Below are positions 1 to 11,495 of a stretch of DNA of 64,000 nt, piece after piece (within the stretch, counting starts at the first letter, position 1; every line of letters begins with the position of its first letter). Both the position numbers and the translations under genes were made by a program. The DNA lies in NCBI GenBank assembly GCA_933822405.4, contig CAKOGP040002147.1:115805-179804 (forward strand). Reading direction: 5' to 3'. The notes beneath the pieces were generated by a model. It was not told where the DNA came from, made no database searches, and saw only the letters and a program-made list of their open reading frames with translations. The DNA comes from Cylindrotheca closterium (Eukaryota; Bacillariophyta; Bacillariophyceae; Bacillariales; Bacillariaceae).

Positions 1-1649
1 ATTCCGGATGATGCCTGTCTAGATGGCAACTTTTTAAACGGCTGACACGCGTCAATTTCAGTGGATCCGCTCTGAAGACAATCGGTGAAGGAGCTTTCCT
101 TGGCTGTGTAAACTTGTTGGAAATCGAAATTCTTCCGTCGGTGACGACTATTGGAGATCAGGCCTTTATGGGATGTGGGTTGAGACAAGTTCGTTTTCAC
201 GAAGATGGTTTGTTGACTACTATTGGAAGACAGGCCTTTTGCGAATGCGCGTCATTGACCGAAGCCAGCATTCCGTCTACTGTGGAGGTCATTAAATCTA
301 TGGCCTTCCAGTGGTGTGGACTCTTGGCAAGAGTGTCCCTCCAGGAGGGTCTGAAAATTATTGAGATGGGTGCGTTTTTGGATTGTGGCTTTGAAACAGT
401 AGCTATTCCAAGAAGTCTTGAGGTCTTGGGCGGCATTGCCTTCCATCTATGCTGCTTGTTGCAGGAAGTGAAATTCGAGGAATGTAACTTGAGCGTGATT
501 GGCAAACATGCCTTTATGGAATGCTTCCAATTGCACACAATCAGCTTTCCTTCCACTGTTGAGCGCCTTGAATCAGGGACATTTAAACTATGTCATTCTT
601 TGCGGGTAATCAAGTTTCAGAATGGTCTCAAATATGTGGCAGACGAAACCTTCTACTCGTGCAAGAATCTGCAATCGGTTGCACTACCGGAGTCGGTAGA
701 ATTGATTGGCCTGAATGCTTTTGCAAAGTGTCCCAAATTGGTGTCTGTTGAATTTCGGGATGCCTCTAGAGCTGTTACTATACACAACGATGCCTTTGCA
801 GAATGCGTGTCGTTGACAAACATTTGTCTACCCTCCGAATCTCGCCTATCAGCAGGTCGTCCTGACGATCACGGTGAGCGCATCAACAGCTTTCGAGGAT
901 GCACAGCGCTAGAAGATCAATATGGCGATACAAACACTTCGCTTGCCCTGATGCATCGCTTCGACGACTTACCGATACACAAGAAATGTTATCACGCCTC
1001 TGTTACAACAGCAGATGAACTCGCTAGGGAGATTGAGTCGTCAGTGCAGTCTTCGCAAGACAGTACCCTTGATCATTTGGTGGTAGATCCTTTCGGTATG
1101 ACACCCTTTCACGTGCTGCTTTCGGCTGCAAACTGCAGACTTGATCTTTTGCAAATCCTGCTAGATGCGTATCCACCGCATGTGCTTGGATGGAAAGACG
1201 TGAATGGAAAGACTGCCATTGAGTACTGCTGGCAACAGAGCTGTAATCTGACCGAAGACTTTCGGCCTATTTTGCAAGCAGCTCTGGAAAGGTGGATGGT
1301 GGACTCGATATCGAGTTGGAAAGGATTGGAAGCGTGGAAATCAGACATGTCGAGCAGGGTGAATGCGATTGTTGCTGAGGATGAAGTGGAACAATGACAA
1401 ACTTTGCTTCAAGAAGCAATTGCGACTCTGCTGCGTTACGAGCGGGTGGAAGCTACAACATTAGTAGAGCTTTCTTTGTGGAAAATGGAGAAAAAAGCTG
1501 GAAATCCATCAGTAGATGATGCATTATTGAGAACGGCAGTCAACCAGGAGAACCGTAAGGCATACCGTATTCGAAGTGGTTCTTCAGTTGTCATTCCGAA
1601 TGTGATTCCATTCTATTATGAGGCTAATCTGACATCGGCGATGAACTAG
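1..1649 (+). pseudogene. BspA-like LRR_5/ankyrin protein, copy 1, disrupted
   Basis: Consecutive leucine-rich repeats of about 23 residues (pattern IG..AF..C..L..V.IP.S) run through most of the frame. They are followed by one ankyrin-like unit (DPFGMTPFH...) and a C-terminal part ending near 1649. The frame from about 114 to 1397 is open, but TGA at 1395-1397 interrupts it and the homologous sequence resumes in the same frame at 1398-1649. At the 5' side, bases 1-50 align with copy 2 only if a short insertion (about 8 bp, near 18-45) shifts the frame. The gene therefore carries a frameshift and a nonsense codon relative to its neighbour. BspA-like LRR proteins are often surface or interaction proteins; no specific function can be given. 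The true start lies upstream of the window or is lost. Confidence 0.75.
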
Positions 1650-1939
1650 AAAAGACTCTTTGTGGCTCAATAATTTGGATCTTCTACCGGTTTAGCCAGC
1701 CGATCTTTTTTTCGATTTCAAGTGGTACTGGTATGGCAACAGTAAAATAGAACGAGATCGATTGCTCTAGCAAGAGTGGTTTGAGTTATTATGTGAGATA
1801 CGAGGTACTATTCTAGGCTCCTTTTCAAATAACCAAGTCGCGCAGCCATGAAATCTTGATGACATTGTGCAAGATGTTGTTGTCAATCTACATGCAGTGA
1901 TATTACTTGAGTTACATTGAGCAAACACCATTGAATAGG

Positions 1940-3853
1940 ATGAGTTCGTATCATTACTTTGGTAATGAAGGAGAAAGTATTCCCGAAGACGTAGAAGAAT
2001 TAGTCGTCCATCCTCTTGTTCCACAGATTTCCGAAAGGGCTTGTGAATGTTTCCAATGGCTGACACGCGTCAACTTCAGTGGATCCGTTCTATCCACAAT
2101 CGGAAAAGCTGCTTTTAATGGATGCGTGTGCTTGTTGGAAATCGAAATTCCTCGGTCCGTGACAACTGTTGGCACCGAGGCCTTTATGACATGCCAGTCA
2201 TTGACAACGGTTCGTTTTCATCAAGATGGTGGGTTGTTGACTACCATTGGAAGCTGGGCTTTTGCCGATTGTTCGTCATTGGCCGAAGTCAGCATCCCCT
2301 CGAGTGTGGAGACGATTGGATAGATGGCCTTTGGTCGATGTCGCTTCTTGACAAGAGTGTCCTTGCGGGAGGGACTGAAAATAATTGATATGGCTGCTTT
2401 TATGGAGTGTGTCAAATTGGAACAAGTGGACATTCCGAGATCTCTTGAAATATTGGGCCAGTTTGCTTTCCATAGATGCTTTTCGTTGCAGGAAGTAAAT
2501 ATGGAGGAAGGAAACTTGAGAGTGATTGGACAAAAGGCGTTTGAGAGATGTTTCAAATTGCACACCATTAGCATTCCTTCCACTGTTGAGAGTCTTGAAA
2601 GAAAAACATTCAAGAACTGCGATTCTTTACGGGTAATGAAGTTTCAGAATGGTCTGAAATCTGTGGCAGACGAAGCCTTCTACTCGTGTAAGAATCTGCA
2701 GGCAGTAGCACTACCGGGATCGGTAGAATCGATTGGCCTGAATGCTTTTGCAAAGTGTCCAAAATTGGTGTCCCTGGAATTGGGGGATGGCTCTAGAGGT
2801 GCAGCAATACAGAACGGTGCGTTTGAGGAATGCTCCTCGTTAACAAATATTTGCCTATCCTCCGAATCCCGAACAAGCCCATCAAGTCCTGAAGATCACG
2901 GTGAGCGCATCAACAGCTTTCGAGGCTGCACAGCGCTAGAAGCACAATATGGCGAGACAAACATATCGCTTGCTCTGGGAAATAGATTCGAGAACCTACC
3001 GGTACACAAGAAATGTTATCACGCCTCTGTTACAACAGCCGATGAACTCGCTAGGGAGATTGAATCGTCAGCGCAATCGTCGCCGCAAGGGAATCCTACC
3101 CATGCTCATTTGAATTTGGTAGATCCTTTTGGAATGACACCCTTTCACATTCTTCTCTCGGCTGCAAACTGCAGACTTGATCTCTTACAAGTCCTGGTAG
3201 ATGCGTACCCACCACATGTGCTTGGATGGACAGACGCGAAGGGAAAGACTGCCATTGACTACTACCGTCAACAAGGCTGGAATCTGAATGAAGACTCTCG
3301 GCGGATATTGCAACTGGCTCTTGATGGATGGTTGGTGGGTTCGATATCGAGTTGGAATGGATTGGAAGTGTGGAAATCGGACATGTCGAGTAGGGTGAAT
3401 GCTATTGTTGCTGCTGAGTATGATGTGGAAGCGTGGAAATCGGACATGTGGAGTTTGGTGAATGGGCCAGCGATTCTTGCTGAGGGTAAAGTGAATGAGA
3501 GAGAAAGGCAACTCTTAATTGAAGAAGCACCGTTAGCTCTGTTACGATATGAGCGGATGGAAGCTACATCGTTGTTAGAGTTGTCTTTGTGGAAGATGGA
3601 GATGAAGACTGCAACTGGTGCATCCACAGATAATGCAACACGAACTACATCCGACAAGGATGAACGAGAAGCCTACCGGATCCGATGTGGCGCTTCAGTC
3701 CTTATTCCGAATGTGACTACATTCCTGTGTGAAACATCCCTGAATGAAACTAATCGGACAAAGCTGATAGGCTTGGTTATCCCTGGAAACCCCGCATCCA
3801 TCGTTACCCCGGTCGCGGGAAGCAACAAATCCATCGTTACCGAGATACCATAA
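1940..3853 (+). pseudogene. BspA-like LRR_5/ankyrin protein, copy 2, with in-frame TAG
   Basis: A 638-codon frame from ATG at 1940 to the stop at 3853 is interrupted only once, by TAG at 2321-2323 (codon 128). Copy 1 reads K-S at this place. Before the stop are LRR_5 repeats; after it about 10 more repeats, an ankyrin-like unit (DPFGMTPFH) and a C-terminal region matching copy 1. An ATG follows the stop directly (2324), so a truncated 509-residue protein could still be made. The frame after the stop is intact, so the lesion is recent, is read through, or is an assembly error. It lies about 290 bp after copy 1, on the same strand, as a tandem duplicate. The last residues contain a small internal duplication (the IVT.VAG / IVTEIP region). 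Confidence 0.75.
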
Positions 3854-4475
3854 TGGTTTGCCCTTTACTGCTGGGAGCTGCGCTATATCGCCAACCAATA
3901 CTAGAACACAACGCCAAATAAGTTTTGATTGATCATTTGCAAGTAGTTTTGATTGAGCATGGAGTACTCATTGATAACGACAACCTTCGCATCTCGAAAC
4001 TATAGATCTTTCGATTACCATATATAAACATCTACCGTAGTACTTTCTATCCCTAGTCGAAGCGTGTAAGTAGCAAACGTACTGAAAAAGGTTGACACCA
4101 TTCGTGTTTGAAAACAGGCGCATCATGTCGTAGATGGATATGCGAAGCCATCAAGTGCAAAATCAGGAGAAGAAAGTGGCATCAGTTTCATTTCTCGTCA
4201 GTTGAATATCATCAAGATTCATTAGAATTGCTACTAAAGTCTCCTTGTCACACAATCCTGCACATATAAGACGCACAAATCATCACCAATCAAAAGCACT
4301 CTCTGTTGAAAGTTTAAATCAAATTGACCACCAACGACAGCACCAACTTCATCTTTTTTTTTTAAAAGAAAAAGAATTCTGAGACGACAACGACCAACGG
4401 AAATCATCTGAATTCCAACAAAAATCGAATCACAAGACTCCATACCATCTGATATACACAACACTTCTACACAAG
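3854..4475 (+). other. intergenic, 5' region of the thiolase gene
   Basis: No supported coding sequence. The last 250 bases are AT-rich with poly-T/poly-A tracts near 4352-4372 and should contain the promoter and 5' UTR of the thiolase gene. No clear TATA element was recognised. Confidence 0.5.
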
Positions 4476-5942
4476 ATGATCCTATCTCGCAATGCACAAA
4501 GACTACTTCGTCTGAATCATACAAAGATTCTGCCATCCTCTAGTATCACTGCGTCGTTTTCTTCGACCACTTCTGCGGCTGCCAAGTCGACCTTTTTGAT
4601 TCCACCAGATGCCGCCCGTCAAGTGGTGATTGTCGGCGGAGTTCGTCTTCCATTTAGCCAATCTTCTACCATTTACGAAGATGAATTGACGGTCGATTTG
4701 CAACGTCTTGCCATTACTGGTTTGCTCAACAAATATCCTCAATTGGTGACCAAGAATGGCGACAAGACTACTTCGGTCATTGATTACGTGATTGCTGGCA
4801 ATGTCATTCAAGAAGTCAAGACATCCAACATTGCCAGAGAAGCTGCCATTAATGCTGGTCTCCCCTACAATATTGGGGCTCATACCATTGCGCAAGCTTG
4901 CATTTCGGCCAATGCGGCCATTACCACTGGTGCCCAACAAATCATGACCGGACAAGCGGATGTCGTCTTGGCGGGTGGTGTCGAATCCTTTAGTGATTTG
5001 CCCATTCGTTTGAGCCGTCCATTCCGACAAAAGTTGATTGGAATGAACAAGGCACTCAAAAAGAAGAAGGGAACTCACCCTGCCATTGCCAGTCTCCAAC
5101 ATTTCTTTGGAGGCAAGGAAGGTCTCAAATCCAAAGATCTTTTTGGATTGGAGACTCCCGCCATTGCCAACTACACTACTGGTGAAGTCATGGGCGTCTC
5201 GTCGGACAAGCTCAGTGCCAAGTTTGGGGTCTCACGTCAAGACCAAGATGAATTTACAGTGAGATCTCATACCAACGCTGCCAAGGCCCATCTCGATGGC
5301 TTTTACAAGGATGAGATTGTTCCCTACAATGGATCCAGGGAAGAAAATGGAATCAAGGGTGATTCTACTATCGAGAGCGTTGGCAAGCTCAAACCTGCCT
5401 TTGTCAAGCCTCACGGTACCCACACGGCAGCCAACTCGTCTTTTTTGACCGATGGTGCCGCCATGTCCTTGCTCATGAGTGAAGAAAAGGCCTTGGAACT
5501 AGGCTTCAAGCCATGGGCGTATCTACGCGATTGGTCCTTTCATGCATGCGACCCATGGGAGGAACTCTTGTTGGGACCTACCTATTGCACCCACGATATC
5601 CTAAAGAGAAACCCAAGCTTGTCGATTAACGACATTGGTGTGCTGGAAATTCACGAGGCCTTTGCCGGCCAAGTTTTGTCCAACTTGGTCGCCATGGACA
5701 GTGACAAATTTGCTCAAGATCGATTGGGTGGCGCTGACAAGGTCGGTGCCCTTGACATGTCCAAGATGAATATCAAGGGTGGATCCTTGTCGATTGGACA
5801 TCCCTTTGGAGCAACTGGATCACGTTTGCTCACTACGGCTTCGAGACGACTTCAACAAGAGGGAGAACAATTTGCCCTTTTGGCTGCCTGTGCGGATGGT
5901 GGTTTGGGACATGCTTGTTTGATTGAACGATACGACAAGTAA
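4476..5942 (+). CDS. HADHB-like: 3-ketoacyl-CoA thiolase, mitochondrial trifunctional protein beta-type
   Basis: Single-exon 488-residue thiolase that cleaves 3-ketoacyl-CoA to acetyl-CoA plus a shortened acyl-CoA in fatty acid beta-oxidation. The nucleophilic Cys is in QACISANAA (about residue 148). The HEAFAGQ motif (rather than NEAFA) is typical of the trifunctional protein beta subunit. The catalytic His is in IGHPFGATGSR and the second Cys in AACADGGLGHA. The first ~45 residues are rich in Arg, Ser and Thr without acidic residues, as expected for a mitochondrial presequence. Length matches HADHB proteins. The start is the first ATG in frame. No alpha subunit is in the window. Its product is acetyl-CoA in the mitochondrion. 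Confidence 0.93.
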   Translation: MILSRNAQRLLRLNHTKILPSSSITASFSSTTSAAAKSTFLIPPDAARQVVIVGGVRLPFSQSSTIYEDELTVDLQRLAITGLLNKYPQLVTKNGDKTTSVIDYVIAGNVIQEVKTSNIAREAAINAGLPYNIGAHTIAQACISANAAITTGAQQIMTGQADVVLAGGVESFSDLPIRLSRPFRQKLIGMNKALKKKKGTHPAIASLQHFFGGKEGLKSKDLFGLETPAIANYTTGEVMGVSSDKLSAKFGVSRQDQDEFTVRSHTNAAKAHLDGFYKDEIVPYNGSREENGIKGDSTIESVGKLKPAFVKPHGTHTAANSSFLTDGAAMSLLMSEEKALELGFKPWAYLRDWSFHACDPWEELLLGPTYCTHDILKRNPSLSINDIGVLEIHEAFAGQVLSNLVAMDSDKFAQDRLGGADKVGALDMSKMNIKGGSLSIGHPFGATGSRLLTTASRRLQQEGEQFALLAACADGGLGHACLIERYDK

Positions 5943-6057
5943 ACGAAGTGAAGTTAAAGTATACAACTATGAATACCACCTAGAGTTATCCATTACATTT
6001 TAGAATCATCATCAATCGATTCAATAGTCGTTTTAGTATTACTGCATGTCTCTAAAG

Positions 6058-8076
6058 CTACTGCTGCGACTTTCGCTTTTCCTTTTCGGCCAAGACATCT
6101 TTACGGAAATGGTCCAATGGGGCTTCTCCGGCATCCAATGCCGCTGGGGAATCCACCCTATTGTCGACACAAAAGAGTTCCCAAGGTTCGATTCCAACAG
6201 AACGCAATTTGGAATACACATGATCCACCATCGGTCCTTTCGGTAGTATGGCCGAAGTGGACCCTTTTTGACTCTCGTCGAGGATTGGGTCCAGCGATCC
6301 GTCAGCGGTACACAAGAGTCCTCCTAAATACCGTTGTCCCACGGCTCCTGCTGCTCCAGCATAATGAAAGATAATGTACGACAAATCATCTGCCGCATCC
6401 ACTAAAGTCCAATATTCATTGGAAACGACACCATTGTCCAAGACGGAAAAGTAAAAGGTACCAATGGTTGGTCCTTCTCTTACTCGATAATGTCGTTTGC
6501 ACCACACATTCCGACCATCAATGGTTTCCACTCGAAAGACGGGATCGTACCAAAGAAACTGCTTGCCAGTTTCCTCGTTCTTGGGTTGATTGCTTGCCGC
6601 CTCGTAAAAGATTTGATTCTGCGACGGAAATTGATCGTAGGCTACATTGGCGCCGGCTGCCACCTTCCAGGAGGTTGGCATTCGCTCACAATTTGAATCG
6701 TCAAATAAGGAATCCTCGTCATCCAAGTGTCCAATCAAGATTTGACGTGCCACCTTCCGAGTCAAGGGCGTTCCACGAAACTGGGTCATTGGTTTCACTT
6801 TGGGATATTGCGGAATCTTGGCGTCGCAATTGAAACTATGATCCGTGTGCCGAGAATAAAATGAGTGAATGAGTGAATGAATGAATGAATAAATGAAAAA
6901 ATGAGTATGACAATCATGAAAAAACCAATCCTTCCGTCGACAATAGGGTATTATATCTCATCACAGCAACCCAACAACTTACATATTGTTCTTCTGAAGG
7001 ATGCAATAACTAAAGTTCTCGAGTAATTCTGATTCATACGAAACAATGGTACGGTAACTCGCGACTTGATCGGTTGTGTCCAATGCCGTAAGAGCATCCA
7101 AACATTCCTTGCATTGTTCATCCTGTACGCACTTGACAACGCAGTCACCACACTTGTTCACCATACTGTATAACTCTTGGGCATTTTGGACAGGTCCCTT
7201 TTCCCAGGTGGCATCAATGGAATGCTTGCACCAATCAATGGGTGTACCCGAGAATCGATTGAAAAAGAGCGTGAGGGCATATGTAAAGTCGTCAGAAGTC
7301 CAACGTTTGAATAATCCCTTCATTCGTTCGTCCAATCGCTTGCCACTGGCGACATCTGTCCATGGCAGTAGGGAAGATGGCGATGCCGTTGCAGTGTCAA
7401 ATGGCCCACAAATGGAAGACAGTTCGTTGGAGGATAATTCGCCACATTCCAAGGCAAATTGACAAAAATTCAGACCGTCTGGCTCATCTTGCTGTCGCTG
7501 CCGTCGCTTCTTAAAGAGGGACTCAGCATATTCAGTCTCGGCACTGCTACTCAAGTGGAGTGCAATCACCGCATTTGCGTCTTGAAGCAGTTTCTGTTCA
7601 TCCTGTGTAGGCTCGGAAGAGGATGATAGCACGACAATTTGTCCATTCACCAACTGATCCGAAAACCATCCAATCTTGCGTTGTAAATGCTGGGCAGCCT
7701 CCAGAACAGTAGGATTACCATACGGCGACCGACTTCCAAATTTGGATTGAATTTGATCCGCATTCGATGGAAGAAGAAAGACGACATTTCCTGTCACCGG
7801 CTCCACTATTGCCTCATCTTTTGCTTGATTATCTTTTTCAGTGATGGAATCTTCCGATACTGTTGCCATCAACTTTGTGTGTCTTGAAATCATTGGCCCA
7901 CTGTAGAATTCTGTCGTTTCCTTTATTGTGACTGTGGTTGTTCCACCCTTGACCTCCTTATTCCTAGTGAGAACTTTTTCGGGGTTGAGACTTCTTCGTG
8001 CATGATTGTGCCCCACAAAAGCATGGGCTGTCGCAAGGATCAGCAATAGCCCTTTCATTACGGATGTCGACGACAT
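6058..8076 (-). CDS. VDR-like: violaxanthin de-epoxidase-related protein (VDR-like), plastid
   Basis: Two exons, complement 6983-8076 and 6058-6835, joined across a 147-bp GTAAGT...TAG intron, give 623 residues. The N-terminus (KGLLLILATAHAF) is a signal peptide followed by a diatom-type plastid cleavage motif. Residues ~200-370 form a Cys-rich region (CGDCVVKC, CKECLDAL), then comes the VDE lipocalin-like domain, recognised from GHLD, AAGANVAYDQFPSQNQ, ETIDGRNVWCKRHYRVR, GTFYFSVLDNGVVSNEYW and DAADDLSY. The segment QVASYRTIVSYESELLE before the lipocalin part resembles plant VDE-related proteins rather than true VDE, so I call it VDR-like. VDE converts violaxanthin to zeaxanthin with ascorbate in the lumen; the substrate of VDR proteins is not settled. 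The intron holds a (GAAT)n microsatellite at 6861-6900. Confidence 0.8.
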
Positions 8077-8784
8077 GATCCCAACTCTACAGTACTTCTC
8101 CTCAGCTGTTTATTTTATTTTATGAACTGTGCATGTTCAATGTATTCTTCTGAGTCAGATGTAGTCAAAGGAGTCCGAAATTGAACATCATCGCACACTT
8201 TCAACTTCGGAAGCAAGTCCAAACGCTATCTTTCTCGGTCCCAACTAACAAGAACTGAGTCTGATGCGGCATGGTACGACTCTTGAAATGAACAAATGCA
8301 GGTCATCCAAGACTATGGTAGAACGAAGCAAGGCTGGCAAGAAATGACACAAGCGAAACAATAATGCTTAAACTCCGATAACACGTTGTTGTTTGTATTC
8401 ATGGCGTCATACTCGAGCCATACCGGCAAGCGGTGGGAGGCAGATTTATAATAGCGACTCGGTTGCTAAAATGTCGTTACCATGTATTCAAATGGTAGCA
8501 GCGAACTCGCACTGCGATCCCGTGCCAAGAACGATGAAAATTAAAGCCCAGAAGGTAGGCAAAGCATTTGAAATGGACGAAGAAAGCGACAGCCAGTTTT
8601 AATATCTTATCTTCATACTGAAGAATCGTCCTCAAGTAGTATGCATCAAGGACTCGAGGAGCTTGGCAAAGTCGTTCTTGCGACGGTCATTGGACGACGG
8701 TTTTCAAACAGCTAGCTTTTGTTAGCCATGTATGCACAAACTTGAAAAACTGTAAATCTAAGAATATGTTATCTTCAATTATCT
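8077..8784. other. intergenic between two minus-strand genes
   Basis: Contains the 5' region of the VDR-like gene and the 3' region of the ABC1 kinase gene. A 69-codon plus-strand frame at 8393-8602 shows no recognisable similarity and is not called. Confidence 0.4.
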
Positions 8785-10943
8785 TTATTGCCTACTAACT
8801 CTCATATTTTCTTTCATCTCACGCTCCTTGCGTTCTTGTCGTCGCAATTCTGCTTCCAAGACTTGTGCCTTGAGATTTGGTGGAAGTCGTCTCACCACTC
8901 GTTCCAGAAACCGACGACCCTTGCCCTTACCCCACGTCTTCAAGACTCGCATAACTTGAAGGAATCGGATCTTTTCGGCGTCGGTTGGAGTTTCAGTAGG
9001 GGAGGAAACCGACACCTCGCCTCCATTAATAGCAGTCTCTTTTCCCCACAAAGGCAAGGTTGGCTCCGAAGCAGCCTCCAAGGTGAGTGCGCATCCAGGG
9101 CCCCACTTATCGGCGAGCGAGAAGGGAACTTCTAACTTTTTGGCAATGCCCTTGAGCAGAACAGTAGCTCTTCCCAGTAGCACGAGTTCCTGTGGAAAGG
9201 ATGTGACCAATTTGATTGGAGAATTGTCGTCCAATTCATTGGCGGAGTATTTCCCGTTCCCAGGCAACCTTTGGTCGGCATTGCCAAACAAGAATAACCC
9301 AATCGAGCACCAAAGATCTGTATCATATTGGTTTTCTTCGGCAACTGTCACCCCAAAATCTTGGACAAGTGTTGCTAAGCGGTCTTTGCATGCTGTCATC
9401 TTCGCAACGGAGTCACTACTGGCATTTTGTTCAGCTGCCACTAGAGCAGCAGCATCTTGGTAATCAGCCACTGCCAAAACAACTTCGGCCAATCGAACAC
9501 GCTGGGGGCGAGGAAGAGCCTTGAATTGACCGCAATCAATCAAAGAAACTTTGCCTCCTTCACCGATGAAGATGTTTCCACTATCAAATGCAGGATGAAA
9601 AGAAAAACACAAAAGGCAACGGTTAGCAAGCTGAACGGCAATACGCAATAGCATAGAGCATGAAGACATCAAACTCACGGATGGGGATCTCCGTGGAGGA
9701 ACCCAGCCCCAAATATCATTCTACCAAACGCCAGTGACAAGGAATCCAAAATTCGTCGACCAGCAAGTTTGGCTTCGGGAGTGCCTTCTTCGATTCCCTT
9801 CTCCTTCATTCGTTGCTTCAATTTGTTTAGAGGCACTCCTTCCACGAAATCCATGACCAAGACGCGTTTCGATACTAGCTCTCCTATTGGTAGCGGAATC
9901 GACACAGCACGCTGAGTCGGTTGTCCCTGTTCATCATGCGAAATGGCCAGATCAATCTTTCGCATGGCCTGAGCCTCTGCCAAAAAGTTCAATTCATTGT
10001 TGAGAGCATCGCCCAACTCGCAAAAGACGGTGTAGTAGTCAACCGGCAGATTATCGGCAAGCGCCTTACTAATGCGTTTCAGATTGGCAACATCCCCTAA
10101 AAGTTTTGGTTCCACATTGGGCCGTTGGAGTTTGACTGCCACAACCCGGCCATCCAGCAGTGTCGCTTTGTGGACTTGGGCAATCGAGGCGGCGCCTGAA
10201 GAAAATGGAAAATGAAAACAAACAGTTCCGAACATGTGAGAGACAAGATCGATGCGACGAGACATCAATAGATTAACAACCGTACCGAGTGGTTCCTCTT
10301 CAAAGGTTGCAAAGAGCTCCGAAAGTGGCGCACCATCGAGCAACTCTTGTTCGACCACTTTCTTGACGAGTGCAAATGGCATGGGATCCAATCCGTCTTG
10401 CAAATCTTGTAATTTGGATGTATAGGCCTCAGGGAAAAGATCAACACGAGTACTAATCACTTGTCCCGTCTTGACGTAGAATCCCTTCATGTCCTGAATG
10501 GTATCAGCAACTCGTGCCGATCCCCATTCGTCAATCTCCTTCCAAATTGACGCTTCTTCCTCTTCCGAAATTTCTTGCTTCAATTGCTTGCGTCGGAGTT
10601 CCAATTCGAATTCTTTGACTTTATAAGCGCCTAATACTGGAAGGACTTGTTTGTAGAATTTCAATGCTCGAGCAGTTCGTTGAATTGGGCTCAGAGGCGG
10701 CGGAAAGTCGATTGTGGATGCATCTTCAGAAGATGATTCGGTGGTGTCGAAACCAGAAGTGGTAGCAACCATCTGGTGTGCAGGAGATGAGGGATTATTT
10801 GGCCCCGTTGGGCTCGATTGAAAGGCACCAACTGTTGTTGTCTGCAGCGATACAAACTGCAAGATTAGCATAAGCGCCAGTTGAAATTGTGTTTGTTTCC
10901 TTCTTGTCATCATTGTAATTTGTGAACATTCGAGTCTTCCCAA
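8785..10943 (-). CDS. ABC1K: ABC1/COQ8/ADCK-family atypical kinase, probably plastid
   Basis: Three exons, complement 10286-10943, 9679-10195 and 8785-9580, give 656 residues. The second intron (90 bp) was seen because the uninterrupted frame places a foreign segment between EEPLG and AASIAQVHKA; removing it restores the family Ala-rich loop. The third exon joins at HGDPHP/GNIFIG. Family signatures are all visible: KTGQ in the KxGQ region (VKTGQVISTR), the Ala-rich loop, VAVKLQRP, the NELNFLAEA region, HGDPHPGNIF and LIDCGQF as the DFG-like metal site. The N-terminus is hydrophobic and ends in VGAF-QS, a diatom plastid-type signal. ABC1 kinases are ATPases or kinases tied to prenylquinone and plastoglobule lipid metabolism; the exact substrate is unknown. 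Confidence 0.88.
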
Positions 10944-11495
10944 AACAAATGTTGCCCAATACAGCTTTGGCTAGTGCAATCTACTTTGCCTGTGTGAGCG
11001 CTATATTATAATCACAATGTTTTGCGGGCTATATAATATTGAATATTGGGATATGATGATGTGCGCAGTGTTATTGTTTGGTATCATTGACCACGTCGAC
11101 CACGTCATTCGTGGCACAATAATAATGTGAATGAATGANNNNNNNNNNNNNNNNNNNNNNNNNNNNNNNNNNNNNNNNNNNNNNNNNNNNNNNNNNNNNN
11201 NNNNNNNNNNNNNNNNNNNNNNNNNNNNNNNNNNNNNNNNNNNNNNNNNNNNNNNNNNNNNNNNNNNNNNNNNNNNNNNNNNNNNNNNNNNNNNNNNNNN
11301 NNNNNNNNNNNNNNNNNNNNNNNNNNNNNNNNNNNNNNNNNNNNNNNNNNNNNNNNNNNNNNNNNNNNNNNNNNNNNNNNNNNNNNNNNNNNNNNNNNNN
11401 NNNNNNNNNNNNNNNNNNNNNNNNNNNNNNNNNNNNNNNNNNNNNNNNNNNNNNNNNNNNNNNNNNNNNNNNNNNTATTCGTACTCATAATAACC
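10944..11495. other. intergenic with assembly gap
   Basis: Bases 11139-11475 are N (337 bases). The gap separates the divergently oriented ABC1 kinase and DUF1995-type genes, so it probably hides promoter sequence. Nothing can be said about its content; any frame crossing it is artificial. Confidence 0.9.

Noticed and set aside
2321..2323. Stop codons in the LRR genes as programmed recoding (for example selenocysteine)
   Set aside because: Different stops (TAG, TGA) plus frameshifts in sister copies fit decay or sequence error better, and no recoding structure was evident.
197..2613. Minus-strand frames across the LRR region
   Set aside because: They are reverse-strand shadows created by the repeated codon pattern of the LRR units.
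8393..8602. 69-codon plus-strand frame between the VDR-like and ABC1 genes
   Set aside because: No similarity, no domain, no clear start context.
10196..10285. In-frame insert in the ABC1 kinase as a real protein loop
   Set aside because: It begins GTACGG, ends TTCAG, and its removal restores the family motif EEPLGAASIAQV.
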